Assembly: GCA_030490835.1 (NCBI GenBank)
Contig: CM059972.1
Location: 33,397,452 to 33,461,451, forward strand
Reading direction: 5' to 3'
Length of the DNA: 64,000 nt
DNA from: Annona cherimola
Taxonomy: Eukaryota; Streptophyta; Magnoliopsida; Magnoliales; Annonaceae
The notes below the pieces were generated by a model. The model saw nothing but the letters and a program-made list of their open reading frames with translations, was not told where the DNA came from and ran no database searches. This document shows, in pieces, positions 24,470-34,930 of this stretch (position 1 is the stretch's first letter; each line of letters opens with the position of its first letter). The position numbers and the translations under genes were made by a program.

Positions 24470-26675
24470 TGATAAGTCTAAAAATTTTCATTTAATTCTA
24501 TATTAAATTCACACCGTTAAGTATTAAAACGTTAATTAAATGCATGTTTTAAGTGGAATTTCATGAAAATCATATTTTTAATAGAATATTTGATTTTGCT
24601 ATAAAAACGGGTCATTTTGCAATATTCTTGAAAATATAAAATTATGACTCAATTTTAATGTTGAAATGTGTATTAGTTTATTAATATAATTTGGGCAAAT
24701 TTATAAAATTATTTAATTGGAAAAATCATACATATAAAACTATAATTATATTTTAAGATACGGGGAACAAAGTAAATTATTATAAAGAATTAAACTAAGA
24801 TGATATATGAATTAATATTTAAATTAGTGTTTAAATATGTTGCATGAGTACGCGCAACCGTACACCGCCGGAGCACCAGAAACGGTGCTCCATCTTCCCC
24901 AATCGGCAGCCATGGAAAACCCATCCAGCAGCGGCAGCCATCTTCTCCATCCCGATCTACGGCACCAGCAAGCAACTGCAAACAGGTGACCGAATAGCAT
25001 CCCATCTGCCCAAAATCCATTCTCGCCCAAACAACAAAATCCCATCCCTGAACCAGAAAATCCGGTCATCCTCAAATCCAACAGCTTCTCCTTTTCAATC
25101 ACCAGCCTGCTTCCAAATTTTCTAACCGAATGATTAGCGATGAAACCGGAAGAACCAGCAATTTCCGACCATCCCAAATCAACGCACCTGTCACCTCTTT
25201 CAACATCCGGCAGCCCTTTTCTAACCCATTCAACGCCCAAAACTAGCACCCATCAAACCTGAAATGCAGCCTCCATCATTTTCCCCCAAATTAGCAATTG
25301 ACAGCTGGCTAATTGCATCACTACTCTTGCATCCTTCACGTTTCCGACCGACCGTTTCAGCCAACCTTTTCTCCGGCAGCCATGGATTCCAGCAACTCAA
25401 AACCGGCAGCCGCAGAAAATCCGTCCGTGCTTGCAAACCCATTCACGGCAGCAGCTCCATCCCGAAAATCCAATGACAGCAGAAATATATCACCGAAAAA
25501 AAAACCAACTGCAGAAATTGATCGATCACACAGATAAATTCCAAAAGGGCGAAACGCCTAAATCTCTAGTAGCAGAGCAGCTGCCCATCTTCTTCGTCCA
25601 GATCTCCGGCAACTGTTTCGCAGCAAAGAAAATCCGGCAGCCCTTTCACCGCCGAACCAGTGCTACCAAGGCAGCTCCGGCCTGCATCTTCCCCAAATCC
25701 GGCAGCGCATCCACACGAACCAGCAGCGGTACACGCCCTCATGACACGATCTGCATCCGTCCGCACCACACAAATAAATCCGGCCAAAGCCCCAACCGGA
25801 AAATCCAATGGCAGAAAACCCACTGCAAATCACTGCTCCGATTTCCCCTCTTTAAACATCCATCTGTTTCATCTCTGCAATACCGGCAGCGGCAAATTCG
25901 GCCAGCCTCCAAAACGGGAGCAGCTGCCATTGACGATCAATAAAAACCCATCTTCCCCGTCCAGTGGTCATTTTCCGGTAAACCAAAGCACCCATTTTCA
26001 CAGCAGCACCGCCCCTCCGCAACCGCAGCCTCTCCGTCATGGCAATCGTCGGGATCGGCCTTGGCAGCGGCTTCTTGAACCTCCTGCTCAGCTTCATGGC
26101 CGTGTGCATTTGGTTGAGGGTGACGGAGGAGCGAATGGCCACCGCCGAGGAGGGGAAGATCTCGAGCAGCTGCCCTTCCATCCCACGCCCCGAAAATCAG
26201 CAACGTGCATCTTCCATCACCGGTTGCAACTTCTATTTCTTCTTCCATCTACACATTTCCGGCAATTGGAAAACCCAAATTCCGGCCAGCCCCGATCCAT
26301 TACAGCGGCCAAAATTCTGGGCAGCCATTAAAACCCATTTTTCCGACAAGCAGCCATGGAAAATTCAATGCAACTTGAAAAACAATTTCGTCCAGCATCT
26401 CTGTTTCCGCAGAACCGGCTGCCCAAGATAAATCCAGTTTTCCACCCAAGTTGATCGAAATCCCTCCAATCGAGCAATCCACAAACCCAAAACCAACGAT
26501 TTTGGCAGCAGTCAAGCATCACCGTTCCAAGGCTTCGGGCAGGAAGAAATCAAATGGCAATTTCACGAAGGCAGCGTTGAGAAAAGAAAGCAGGCAACGA
26601 GCAGCTACGGTTGAAGGCAGAAAACGGGAATCCCACATCGAAAGCCATAAGGGAGGGAGGGCCCCTCACACACTC

Positions 26676-26682
26676 TATAAAA
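26676..26682 (+). promoter_or_regulatory. LTR core promoter (TATA box)
   Basis: TATAAAA in 'cactctataaaaggaggg'. The same place in the sister LTR reads 'catctataaaagcatggg' (59227-59233), and both are followed by 'ccctcca.ac.catcccaac'. Conservation between copies supports a real promoter. Confidence 0.65.
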
Positions 26683-27079
26683 GGAGGGCCCCTCCACTCA
26701 TCCCAACACACCCCATACCCCACATACCCCTTGGGTGGGACCCATTTGGTGGGACCCCGTAGCAAGTGGGTGGGACCCATTTTGTGGGACCCGTAGCAAG
26801 GAGGTGGGGCCAAGCAATAAAAGTTTCCATTACGTGGAGATTCGCTGTTTACGGGTGATGTAAATTTTATTTTCTGCTTTATAGTTGGTAGTAATTTGTA
26901 GTTGTTAAATTTTAATTTGTAGTTTTAATTTTTAAATTAGATTTACTGCTTTATTTTCTGCTTTGTAATTGTTAGATTAAATTTAATACAATTCTCTTTC
27001 CTGCTTTAATAGTTAAATTTCATAGCTTTTATTGCTTTCTTAGAATAGTTTTAATTAAGTTGCTAGTTAATTATAATTT

Positions 27080-27402
27080 CTTTTAGCTTCTTGTCTTATT
27101 TTCTTTTCTCTCCAATTTCTTCTATTTTCTCTTTTTCTCTCTCTTCTTTTCTCTCTTCTTTCTATCTCTAATTTCTTCTCTTTTCTTTCTCTCTCTTCTT
27201 TTCCTCTCTTTTCTTTTTCTCTCTCTTCTTTTCTCTCTCTTCTCTCTTTCTCTCTCTTCTCTCTTCTCTCTTCTCTCTTTCTCTCTCTTCTTTTCTCTCT
27301 TCTCTCTTTCTCTCTCTTCTCTCTTCTCTCTTTCTCTCTCTCTCTCTCTTCTCTCTTCTGTCTTTCTCTTTCTCTCTCTTCTATATACCCTCTTTTTCTC
27401 TT
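27080..27402 (+). repeat. Polypyrimidine (CTCTTT)-rich tract in the Athila-like LTR
   Basis: About 320 bases of nearly pure C/T with repeated 'tctctcttctctctt' units, downstream of the TATA box and before the conserved LTR end. The sister LTR has a shorter version (about 59590-59755), so length varies between copies. Confidence 0.9.
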
Positions 27403-27566
27403 AAAAACAATTCAAAACTACATCGCCTCTCTGTGGATTCGACCCGACTCACCATTATTCTACACTATCACTCGTATAGTGGTAGCTTTAATGTGTTTCG
27501 GTTACTTTAAATTAAACTGGTGATCACAGTGCTCTTAACGACAAGCACTTGGTTTGCATCAGAGAC

Positions 27567-27891
27567 GCAACATTTACATCTCGATTTTGGAAAAGTCTAC
27601 ATGAAACCCTAGTACAGCTTTTCATCCCTAAACAGATGGACAGACGAAGTGAGTAAATCAAATTATCAAGGACATGCTCCGTATGTGTACATTGAAATTT
27701 GGAGGTTCATGGGATGAATATGTATCTATAGCTAAGTTTGCATACAATAACAGCTATCAAGCTAGTATTCAAATGGCTCCATTTGAAGTATTGTATGGAC
27801 GGCGCTGTCGAACACCATTAAATGGGGATGAAGTTGGAGAGAAAAAGCTAGCCCTAGATTTGTCTCATAGAATGGAAGACAAAGTACAAGT
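27567..27891 (+). pseudogene. pol: Tekay integrase, core segment between the two insertions
   Basis: Directly after the GAGAC repeat the frame continues the integrase core (ATFTSRFW), then, after a broken stretch near 27640-27670, LKFGGSWDEYVSIAKFAYNNSYQASIQMAPFEVLYGRRCRTPL-type sequence typical of gypsy integrase (27690-27815). It runs to the CAAGT duplication at 27887-27891, where the Sirevirus enters. A stop is present near 27653. The conserved YNNSYQ and APFE.LYGR blocks make the assignment secure. Confidence 0.88.
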
Positions 27892-29579
27892 TGTTGGTCC
27901 TGAGTTAATGGCAATTACCCAAGAGGGGAGGGGTGAATTGGGTATTTAAAAATTTTCAACTTAAACAGAAGTTTTAACCCGGATTAATTTAGACCCCTTT
28001 ATAAAGAAACAAATGGAAAGCAATATGATGCTGAGAGCAGAAATAAAAATCGACAAGCAAGATTTTATAGTGGTTCAGGCAACCCTCCCTACTCCACTCT
28101 ACCAAGCTCACACCTCTTGTGACTCGGGTTCCACTATGTATTTCACAAATACAACTAAAGCCTCTGCTCTCTTCTAGATTCTAGCTCTAGGGGGCATAAA
28201 CAATACACAGCACAAGTAGGTGACGAGTTCCACTCCAGTCACACACTACTTTGCTTACACTTGATCTTAGTTACCCAAACTAAATCAAGTTCAATACAAC
28301 AAGAGAAAATAAAAGAAAATTTCTACACATTACTGGTGTGTAGAGGCAGATTTGGCGCAAAGAAGAACTTGTAAAGCAGTTTGAAAGATTCAACGAGTAG
28401 CTCTTGACAGTTTGAATGCAGAGTTCTTCTTCTAGATGTTGGCTTGATCACTTAATGTTCTTAGGAATGGGAGTTATGCTCAATTAATGAAGTTTCAGCT
28501 ACCCTCCACGTTCATCTTGAATGCCTTATATAAATGGCAAGGGAATTTGAATGTTTGTTCGAAAATTTTCCGACCGTTGCAACCCAAGTCGCAAGTGGAG
28601 TCGACTTCGGGTGCGACTTCACCCAAGTTGCAGGTGGAGTCGACTTCGGGAGCGACTTCGGCTTTCCGCAAATACTTTAAGTTCCATTCTGGGTCGACTC
28701 GGTCCTGAACTTGACCCAAGTCGCAGGTGAAGTCGACTTCGGGTGCGACTTCACTTGCTGTGCTTGCTTGATGAACTTGAACTTCTTTGAAATGATTTTA
28801 CTTGCTTGAACTTCTTTATATTAATAGTTCTACTAATAATTTCATTACTTAAAACTCAGTATATTCATCCTTGCTTTACGCTTCATGTCTTGAATCTTGA
28901 ATCCTTGAGTCTTGGTTTTCATAAAAGAAGTTCAAATGTGTGATCTTGATTCTACATGATGAATACATGCAATTTTGCTTGCTTTGGACTTGATTTTATC
29001 TTCATTTGGCCTAAGTTGAATGATTGGGTCTACTTGGTCTTCAATTTTACTCAAGTCGAGCATTGTGTCGTCTTGATCCTGAACTTAGCTCTTCAAGACG
29101 TGTGCTGATCAGTTGGAGTCGATGTTGGAGTCGACTTGGTCTGCGACTTCACCCAAGTCGCATGTGGAGTTGACTTGGTCTGCGACTTCGACAGCTCTCA
29201 TCCTTAATTTCGACGCTGGAAAGAAAACGACGTTTGAAGTCGATGCTGGAGTCGACTTGGTCTGCGACTTTGCCCAAGTAGCATGCGAAGTCGACTTCGT
29301 GTGCGACTTCAGTAGCTCTTGCTCCCAATTTCAACGCTGGATGTAAAAATGCATTTGAAGTCGATGCTGGAGTCGACTTGGGGATCGACTTGGCCTAAGT
29401 CGATGCCTGAGTCGACTTGGAAATCGACTTGACCTGTCATGCTTCATTTTCTTCATTTTTATATCCCTTAATCATCTCACAAATATGTTAGTAACCAAAA
29501 CTTACTCAAATTGATTTGTTAATCATCAAAACATAGACTTGGCTTGTTTTGCCATTGATTTTAATACATGTTTCCAACA
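27892..29579 (-). repeat. 3' LTR of the Sirevirus
   Basis: This 1688-bp LTR is the left one on the plus strand. It carries many GTCGACTT-type words (28600-28740 and 29110-29430) and a minus-strand TATA box (28526-28535). It lacks about 32 bases present in the other LTR (near 35597-35640), which accounts for the length difference. Confidence 0.93.
28526..28535 (-). promoter_or_regulatory. Sirevirus LTR TATA box (3' LTR copy)
   Basis: The minus strand reads ATTTATATAA followed by ggcattc. The same sequence is at 35565-35574 in the other LTR. Confidence 0.6.
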
Positions 29580-29594
29580 ATCTCCCCCTTTTTT
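29580..29594 (-). other. Polypurine tract of the Sirevirus
   Basis: The minus strand reads AAAAAAGGGGGAGAT directly before the 3' LTR start TGTTGGA. Confidence 0.88.
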
Positions 29595-29976
29595 ATGATT
29601 GACAAAACCGATTTGAGTATATACCTTTCAATGTCTGTAAAACATACTATTTTATCTTGTTTTGGTATCTTTTAGAATAATCATAGGTCATTTTCATTTT
29701 GAGGTTAACATACATATTCCATCGCAAGTTAAAACCATTCATACAAGCATTTAAAAACAGAACCTAAGCAAAACAAACTTTTCATATGCAAACTTATGTA
29801 TAATCTACCCAATCCGAGACTCAAATCCTAATCTATTCTCCCCCTTTTTGTCAATTGATCAAAAAATAGAGATTGAGCGGGTTAATCCTTTGAGAATGGC
29901 GAGGGTTGCTCCCCCTGAACCTGTGCTCCCCCTTAGCTTGTGCTTTTCTAAGTTCATTTCTCCGATCTTATTGTTC
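29595..29976 (-). other. Untranslated 3' region of the Sirevirus
   Basis: About 380 bases between the end of RNase H and the polypurine tract. No open frame is supported. It has further purine runs on the minus strand (complement of 'attctccccctttttgtc' near 29840 and 'gctccccctgaacctgtgct' near 29908), which could be secondary polypurine tracts. No envelope-like gene is present. Confidence 0.6.
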
Positions 29977-31520
29977 CTAATTTAACTCAATCATCCCCAT
30001 ATCATTTATGATTTTATAAAAAGATTCTTTTGCTAGAGGTTTGGTGAATATATCTGCAATTTGATCTTCTGTTTTCACATATTCCAAACATATATCATGA
30101 TTTTCTACATATTTTCTGATAAAATGATGTCTTAGGTCTATATGCTTGGTTCTAGAATGCAATACTGGATTTTTAATCAAACATATTGCACCAGTATTAT
30201 CACATCTAATAGGTATATCTTTAAAATCCATGCCATAATTCCTAAGTTGTTGTTTCATCCAAAGCAATTGGGCACAACAGCTCCCGACGGCAATGTATTC
30301 GGCCTCCGCAGTGGATAAAGCAACACTAGTTTGTTTTCTTAAAAATCATGAAACCAACATGTTTCCAAGAAACTGACATGTTCCACTAGTGCTTTTTTTA
30401 TCTACCTTGTAACCAGCAAAATCCGCATCCGAGTAGCCGATTAGATCAAAATTAGAACCCTTTGGATACCAAATTCCTATGTTTGCAGTATCTACTAAAT
30501 ATCTGAAAATTCTTTTTACAGCTACCAAATGTGATTCTTTTGGATATGATTGAAATCTAGAGCAAATACAAACATTGAACAGTATATCGGGTCGAGAAGC
30601 AGTTAAATATAGTAAAGATTTTATCAAGCTCCTATATAACTTTAAATCAACAGATTTACCTTTCTCATCTTTGTCAATTTTAATGGTTGAGCTCAAAGGT
30701 GTGTTTGCCCCTTTGCTATTTTCCATGCCGAACTTCTTTAACATTTCTTTGACATACTTGGACTGGTTTATGAAGATCCCTTCACTTAGTTGCTTAATTT
30801 GTAGTCCAAGGAAGAAATTTAGCTCCCCCATCATACTCATCTCAAATTCCTTCTGCATAAGCTCAGAAAATTTTTGACAAAGAATCTCATTAGTAGTACC
30901 AAAAATAATATCATCTACATAAATTTGAATAATCAAAATATCTCTTTCTTTATATTTGATAAATAGAGTGGTGTCTACCTTTCCCTTTTGGAAGTCATGA
31001 TCAATCAAAAATTTATTTAATCTTTCATACCAAGCCCTTAGAGCTTGTTTTAATCCATATAGTGCTTTGGTTAATTTATATATAAATTTAGATTGATCTT
31101 TCTCCTCAAATCCAAGTGGTTGTTCAACATACACCTCTTCATTTATATACCCATTCAAAAATGCACTTTTAACATCCATTTGAAACAAGTTAAAGTTCAT
31201 GTGAGATGCAAAGGCTAGCAAAATGCGAAAAGCCTCTAATCTAGAAACCGAAGCGTAGAATTCCTCAAAGTCTATTCCTTCTTCTTGTGAGTATCCTTTT
31301 GCTACAAGCCTAGCTTTGTTTCTCACCACAAGTCCACTTTCATCTAATTTGTTCCTAAAGACCCATTTTGTGCCAATGACAGTACAATCTCTTGGTCTTG
31401 GAAAAAGATACCAAACTTGGTTTCTTTCAAATTGATTTAGCTCTTCTTGCATTGCTATGATCCAGTTTTCATCATCAAGAGCTTGATCAATAGTTGTTGG
31501 TTCAATCTTTGATACAAAAG
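29977..31520 (-). pseudogene. pol: Sirevirus reverse transcriptase and RNase H
   Basis: From 31452 leftward on the minus strand the RT reads [44 protein letters not shown] and the active-site block IYVDDIIFG, then [13 protein letters not shown] sequence. RNase H follows at 30345-29977 with STAEAEYIA, RTKHIDLRHHF and DIFTKPL, ending with a stop at 29977. The coding continues upstream of 31452 (DDENWI), so that methionine is not the true start. One in-frame TGA near 30346 replaces a tryptophan codon between RT and RNase H. Otherwise the RT is well preserved, with all catalytic aspartates visible, suggesting a fairly young insertion. Confidence 0.92.
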
Positions 31521-32640
31521 CATATTGTCCACAAATATTTTGTTTTGACCTTCTAGTCTTAACACCTTCATAAATATTGCCTATAACTTGCTCAATTGGA
31601 TGGGCATTTTTGAACTTTAAATCAGTTGGAGGTTTATAGGAATTATTACCTTCACTTACCCTTTCCTCCGTGGAATTTTCTGGCTTGGGTTCAGTTTCTC
31701 CTTGTTGCTCTTGTTGCTTTGCTTTTGAATTCTTCGATGTATCATCTGCATCACTTAATTCATCCTCCTTTCTCGGAGTTCGGTTAAATTAATCAAAAAC
31801 AACATGTATTGACTCTTCTACAACTTGTTCCTTTTATTGAAGACTCTATATGCTTTTCTATTTGATGAGTAACCAAGGAATATTGGCTCATCACTCTTGA
31901 CATCCAGTTTTCCCAAGTTGGCTTTTCCATTGTTCAAAACATAACATGTGCAACCAAAAGCATGAAAATAAGAAATATTTGGTTTTCTACCTTTCCATAG
32001 CTCATATGGGGTCTTTTTCAAGATTGCTCTAATGGTAACTCGATTTAACACATGACAAGCTTTACTTACAGCTTCACCCCAAAATTTCTTAGATAATTTA
32101 CTCTCATTTAGCATAGTTATAGCCATCTTGTATGGTTCTATTCTTCCTTTCAACTACTCCATTTTATTGTGGAGTTCTTAGTGCAGAAAATGTGTGGTGA
32201 ATTCCTTTTTCATTGCATAATTCTATGAATCGTTTATTTTCAAACTCACCACCATGATCACTTCTAATGGTCATAATAGTACTTTGCTTTTCATTTTGCA
32301 CAAAGTTTACAAAAGTTGCAAACATAGAGAAGGCTTCATCTTTGCTAGCTAAGAGAATTACCCATGTGAATCTTGAAAAATCATCAACTATTACAAATAC
32401 ATACTTCTTTCCACCAATGGTTAAGATATCGGATGACCCATATAGATCCATGTGTAGCAATTCAAGTGGTCTAGTAGTGGAAATCTCCTTTTTGGTAGAG
32501 AAAGGCATTTTAGATTATTTTGATAGTTGACATGCCTTACAAATTTTATCTTTGTCATATTTCAATTTTGGCAATCCATCTACCAAATTCTTTTTCCATA
32601 TGGTCTTAATGTTTGACATGTTTATATGCCCAAGTCTCTT
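31521..32640 (-). pseudogene. pol: Sirevirus integrase
   Basis: On the minus strand, 32508-32164 encodes the integrase core with LLHMDLYG (first catalytic Asp), FVIVDDFSRFTWV and RSDHGGEFEN (second Asp), ending at a stop after ALRTPQ. From 32153 to 31818 it continues with SKKFWGEAVSKACHVLNR, TPYELWKGRKPNISYFHAFGC and FLGYSS. The two parts are separated by a short frame break including the catalytic glutamate region (normally NG..ER.N). The stretch 31521-31817 is the poorly conserved linker to RT and has stops. Zinc-binding residues of the N-terminal domain lie around 32520-32640 but the frame is broken there. Confidence 0.85.
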
Positions 32641-33068
32641 GTGCCAAACTCATGGATCATTTTCAATGGCCATTAGACATTGACCATCTAGTTCGTCAAG
32701 TGAAACCAAATATATATTTTCATGTCTTTTTCCACTAAACATGATAAGTTTTCCATCAAATACATTGCACATAGATGATTCAAACACAACCTTGTACCCT
32801 TTGTCACAGAACTGGCTAATACTCATTAAATTGTGCTTGAGTCCTTCAACAAATAATACATCTTTCATACATACATTTGAAATACTGTAAATGTTTCCTT
32901 TACCTTTGATTTTACCTTTCTCATTATTTCCAAAGGCAATCGTTGCAAGGCTTGAGTTTATGAAATAAACTTCTTTCTCCAGTCATATGCCTTGACCAAC
33001 CACTATCCATGAACCAAACGTTGTTTGCCTTTGTCTTGAAACATACCTGAAAAATGAGCAAATAAAGA
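32641..33068 (-). pseudogene. pol: Sirevirus protease and GAG-pre-integrase region
   Basis: The aspartic protease signature is on the minus strand as FMDSG.SRHMTG; the catalytic DSG codons are the complement of 32999-33007. The residue after DSG, usually cysteine, is tryptophan here. A one-base shift follows within about 20 bases. Then comes a glycine-rich AFGNNEKGKIKGKG segment near 32940-32900 and the conserved block KDVLFVEGLKHNLMSISQFCDKGY (32868-32800) of the GAG-pre-integrase domain. Frame is broken at both ends. Confidence 0.82.
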
Positions 33069-34765
33069 TTATCTTTTTGGTACCCATTTTATGGGTCCAT
33101 TTGGGTTGGTAAACCGATTTAATCTCTGTTGTTCTACTCTTGAAAGCCCAAATCTTGTGTTTCTTGGAACCCAAACTAATTTTGCACCATTGTCATATAA
33201 TTTCTTAAAGTTGCATTTATAAATTTTGTGACCCACCTTGTTGCAAACGTTACAGGTCATTGCTAATCTAGGAGTAGATCTCCAAGTATGTTGTGGTTCA
33301 AAAGTTGGTCTCCTTGTCCAAACAGCTTGTTTCCCTTTTGGTTTGTAAATAGGTACAACTTTAGCTTGATTTTTTTCAAGTTTTAGCATACTTGATTTGC
33401 TACTTTCTCGCAGCTCAAATGTAGGATATCCAAGACCTCTTCTATTATTTTGAGAGGTCATGTTCAAAAACATTTTCATACTTTCTCCTGGATTAGAGAA
33501 CTTAGTTAATGATTCATTTAAGGATTCATTCTCCTTTTTCAAAATTTTCACTTCTTTCAATAGCAGTTCATTTTCTTCTTTTAGTTTTGTTGTTCTTTCT
33601 GCTAGTTTTTCATTTAGAATAATAATGGAATTACATTGTTATATATTTAATGATAATTTGTTTCCTAGTTTTTTGATTTCCTCTTATAATGAATCATATG
33701 CATGTTGTAATTCCTCTAATTCAGCACATTTGAGACATTCTTGAATAGAAGAATGAGTAGATTGAGAGTAGCAAAATTTGAAAGTTACCTCTTCATTACT
33801 TGTACACTTTGTTGAGGTGGTTTGTTCTTCCAAAACTTCTGTTGTGTTTAAACACAACAAAGTTTCTTCTTGCTCAATTCGGGCCATGCAGCATATTCTT
33901 GCGCAATTTGCAGCTTCAAGATCATTAGTTGAGGAGCTACTTGTTGAAGAGGTTTCCTCATTCACGTACATTCCTCTTCCCTTCTTTCATATTTTTCCTT
34001 CTTTTCTTGATGATTTTTTGATCTTTCTTCCGGTGTAGGACATTGAGCTTGCATATGTCCCATACCGTCGCATCTGTAATATTTTGTAACCTCCTCCTTT
34101 TTCTCTTTTCGAGGTCTCTCTTCAAAATCTTTAAAGTTCTTTTCTTTCCTTACAAACTTTCAAAATCTGCGAGTTAGTAGAGCAATGTCTTCATCATCAT
34201 TGTGAGATGAGGAGGTGGACTTATCCAAGTCATGAGTGACTTTTAGTGCAATTGCTCTGTTTCCTTTGTGGGAATCTTCATTTCTTTTCTTAATTAGCTC
34301 ATGTGACATTAATGAGCTAATGAGCTCTACCAGAATCTTTGGAGTCCAAGATTCCGGTAGAGCTCTTAGAATCTTTATGACCTGCTCAGATTCAGAAATT
34401 ATTTTTCCTAGACCTTTCAAGGCATTAGTAATCTCAGAGAATCTAGCAAGCATTTCAGATATATTTTCTGTCTCTAACATTTTAAAACTTTCCAATTCTC
34501 CAATCAATATATTTCTCCTTATCCCTTGGACTTGAGAAGTTCCTTCATAGATAGATGTTAGTGTATCCCATATCTCTTTGGCGGTCAAACAAGAGGATAC
34601 TCTATCATATTCAGAAGCAGTAAGAGCACAAAATAAAGAATTCATAGCCTTAGCGTTGCTCTTAACAGTTTTCACTTCCTCATCGGTCCATTTGGAAGCT
34701 CTTTCATCAATTGGCAAAGTCACACCGTCTTGGATCGCAATCCAAGAGTCCATATCTGTAGCCAT
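33069..34765 (-). pseudogene. gag: Sirevirus gag, broken in three pieces
   Basis: The start is the methionine at 34765 (MATDMDSWIAIQDG). Residues 1-201 form a UBN2/copia capsid domain (EIWDTLTSIYEGTSQV, ENISEMLARFSEITNAL), followed by a stop at 34160. A first zinc knuckle near 34045-34085 retains C-x4-H-x4-C, but the first cysteine position now reads tyrosine (TGT to TAT). A coiled-coil-like acidic region (33971-33684) and then 33560-33069 follow, with an intact second knuckle CNVCNKVGHKIYKC and a basic IKWVPKR end. Two knuckles and the WVPK-type end are Sirevirus features. Length would be about 560 residues. Confidence 0.85.
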
Positions 34766-34916
34766 GATGAGTTATTTCATACGTAGCTTTCAATAGCTAA
34801 AATTGTTCCCATCAAACAATGGTGGCCTAGTAAAATATTGGCCTTTGGCAAATGCGGGAACGGAAGTAAACTAACTTGCCATTATAAAAGATCTCTTTGA
34901 TAAAACTCAAAGACCT

Positions 34917-34928
34917 GCTCTGATACCA
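34917..34928 (-). other. Primer binding site of the Sirevirus, initiator-Met tRNA
   Basis: The minus strand reads TGGTATCAGAGC, a perfect match to the canonical site, two bases inside the 5' LTR end. Confidence 0.95.
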
Positions 34929-34930
34929 CT

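Larger units (their letters stand above)
24470..27561 (+). mobile_element. Solo LTR of an Athila-like element, TSD GAGAC
   Basis: A 3092-bp LTR starts TGATAAGTCTAAAAA and ends GTTTGCATCA, flanked by GAGAC (24465-24469 and 27562-27566). It interrupts the Tekay integrase between adjacent codons. It is the same family as the 5' LTR at 57341-59918, matching at both ends and in the block 'cctctctgtggattcgaccc'. A GC-rich middle (about 24840-26800) holds many overlapping open frames on both strands and repeated CCGGCAGC words. TATA box at 26676-26682. A long polypyrimidine tract lies at 27080-27402. No primer site or gag follows. Confidence 0.92.

Noticed and set aside
24844..26800. Many overlapping open frames of 60-220 codons on both strands in the GC-rich LTR centre
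   Set aside because: They overlap in up to six frames, have no recognisable domains, and lie inside a TSD-bounded solo LTR. GC-rich, stop-poor DNA explains them.
34236..34535. Plus-strand frames across the Sirevirus (also 30575-30877, 33460-33744)
   Set aside because: They are antisense shadows of the minus-strand gag and pol, whose domains are clearly recognisable.
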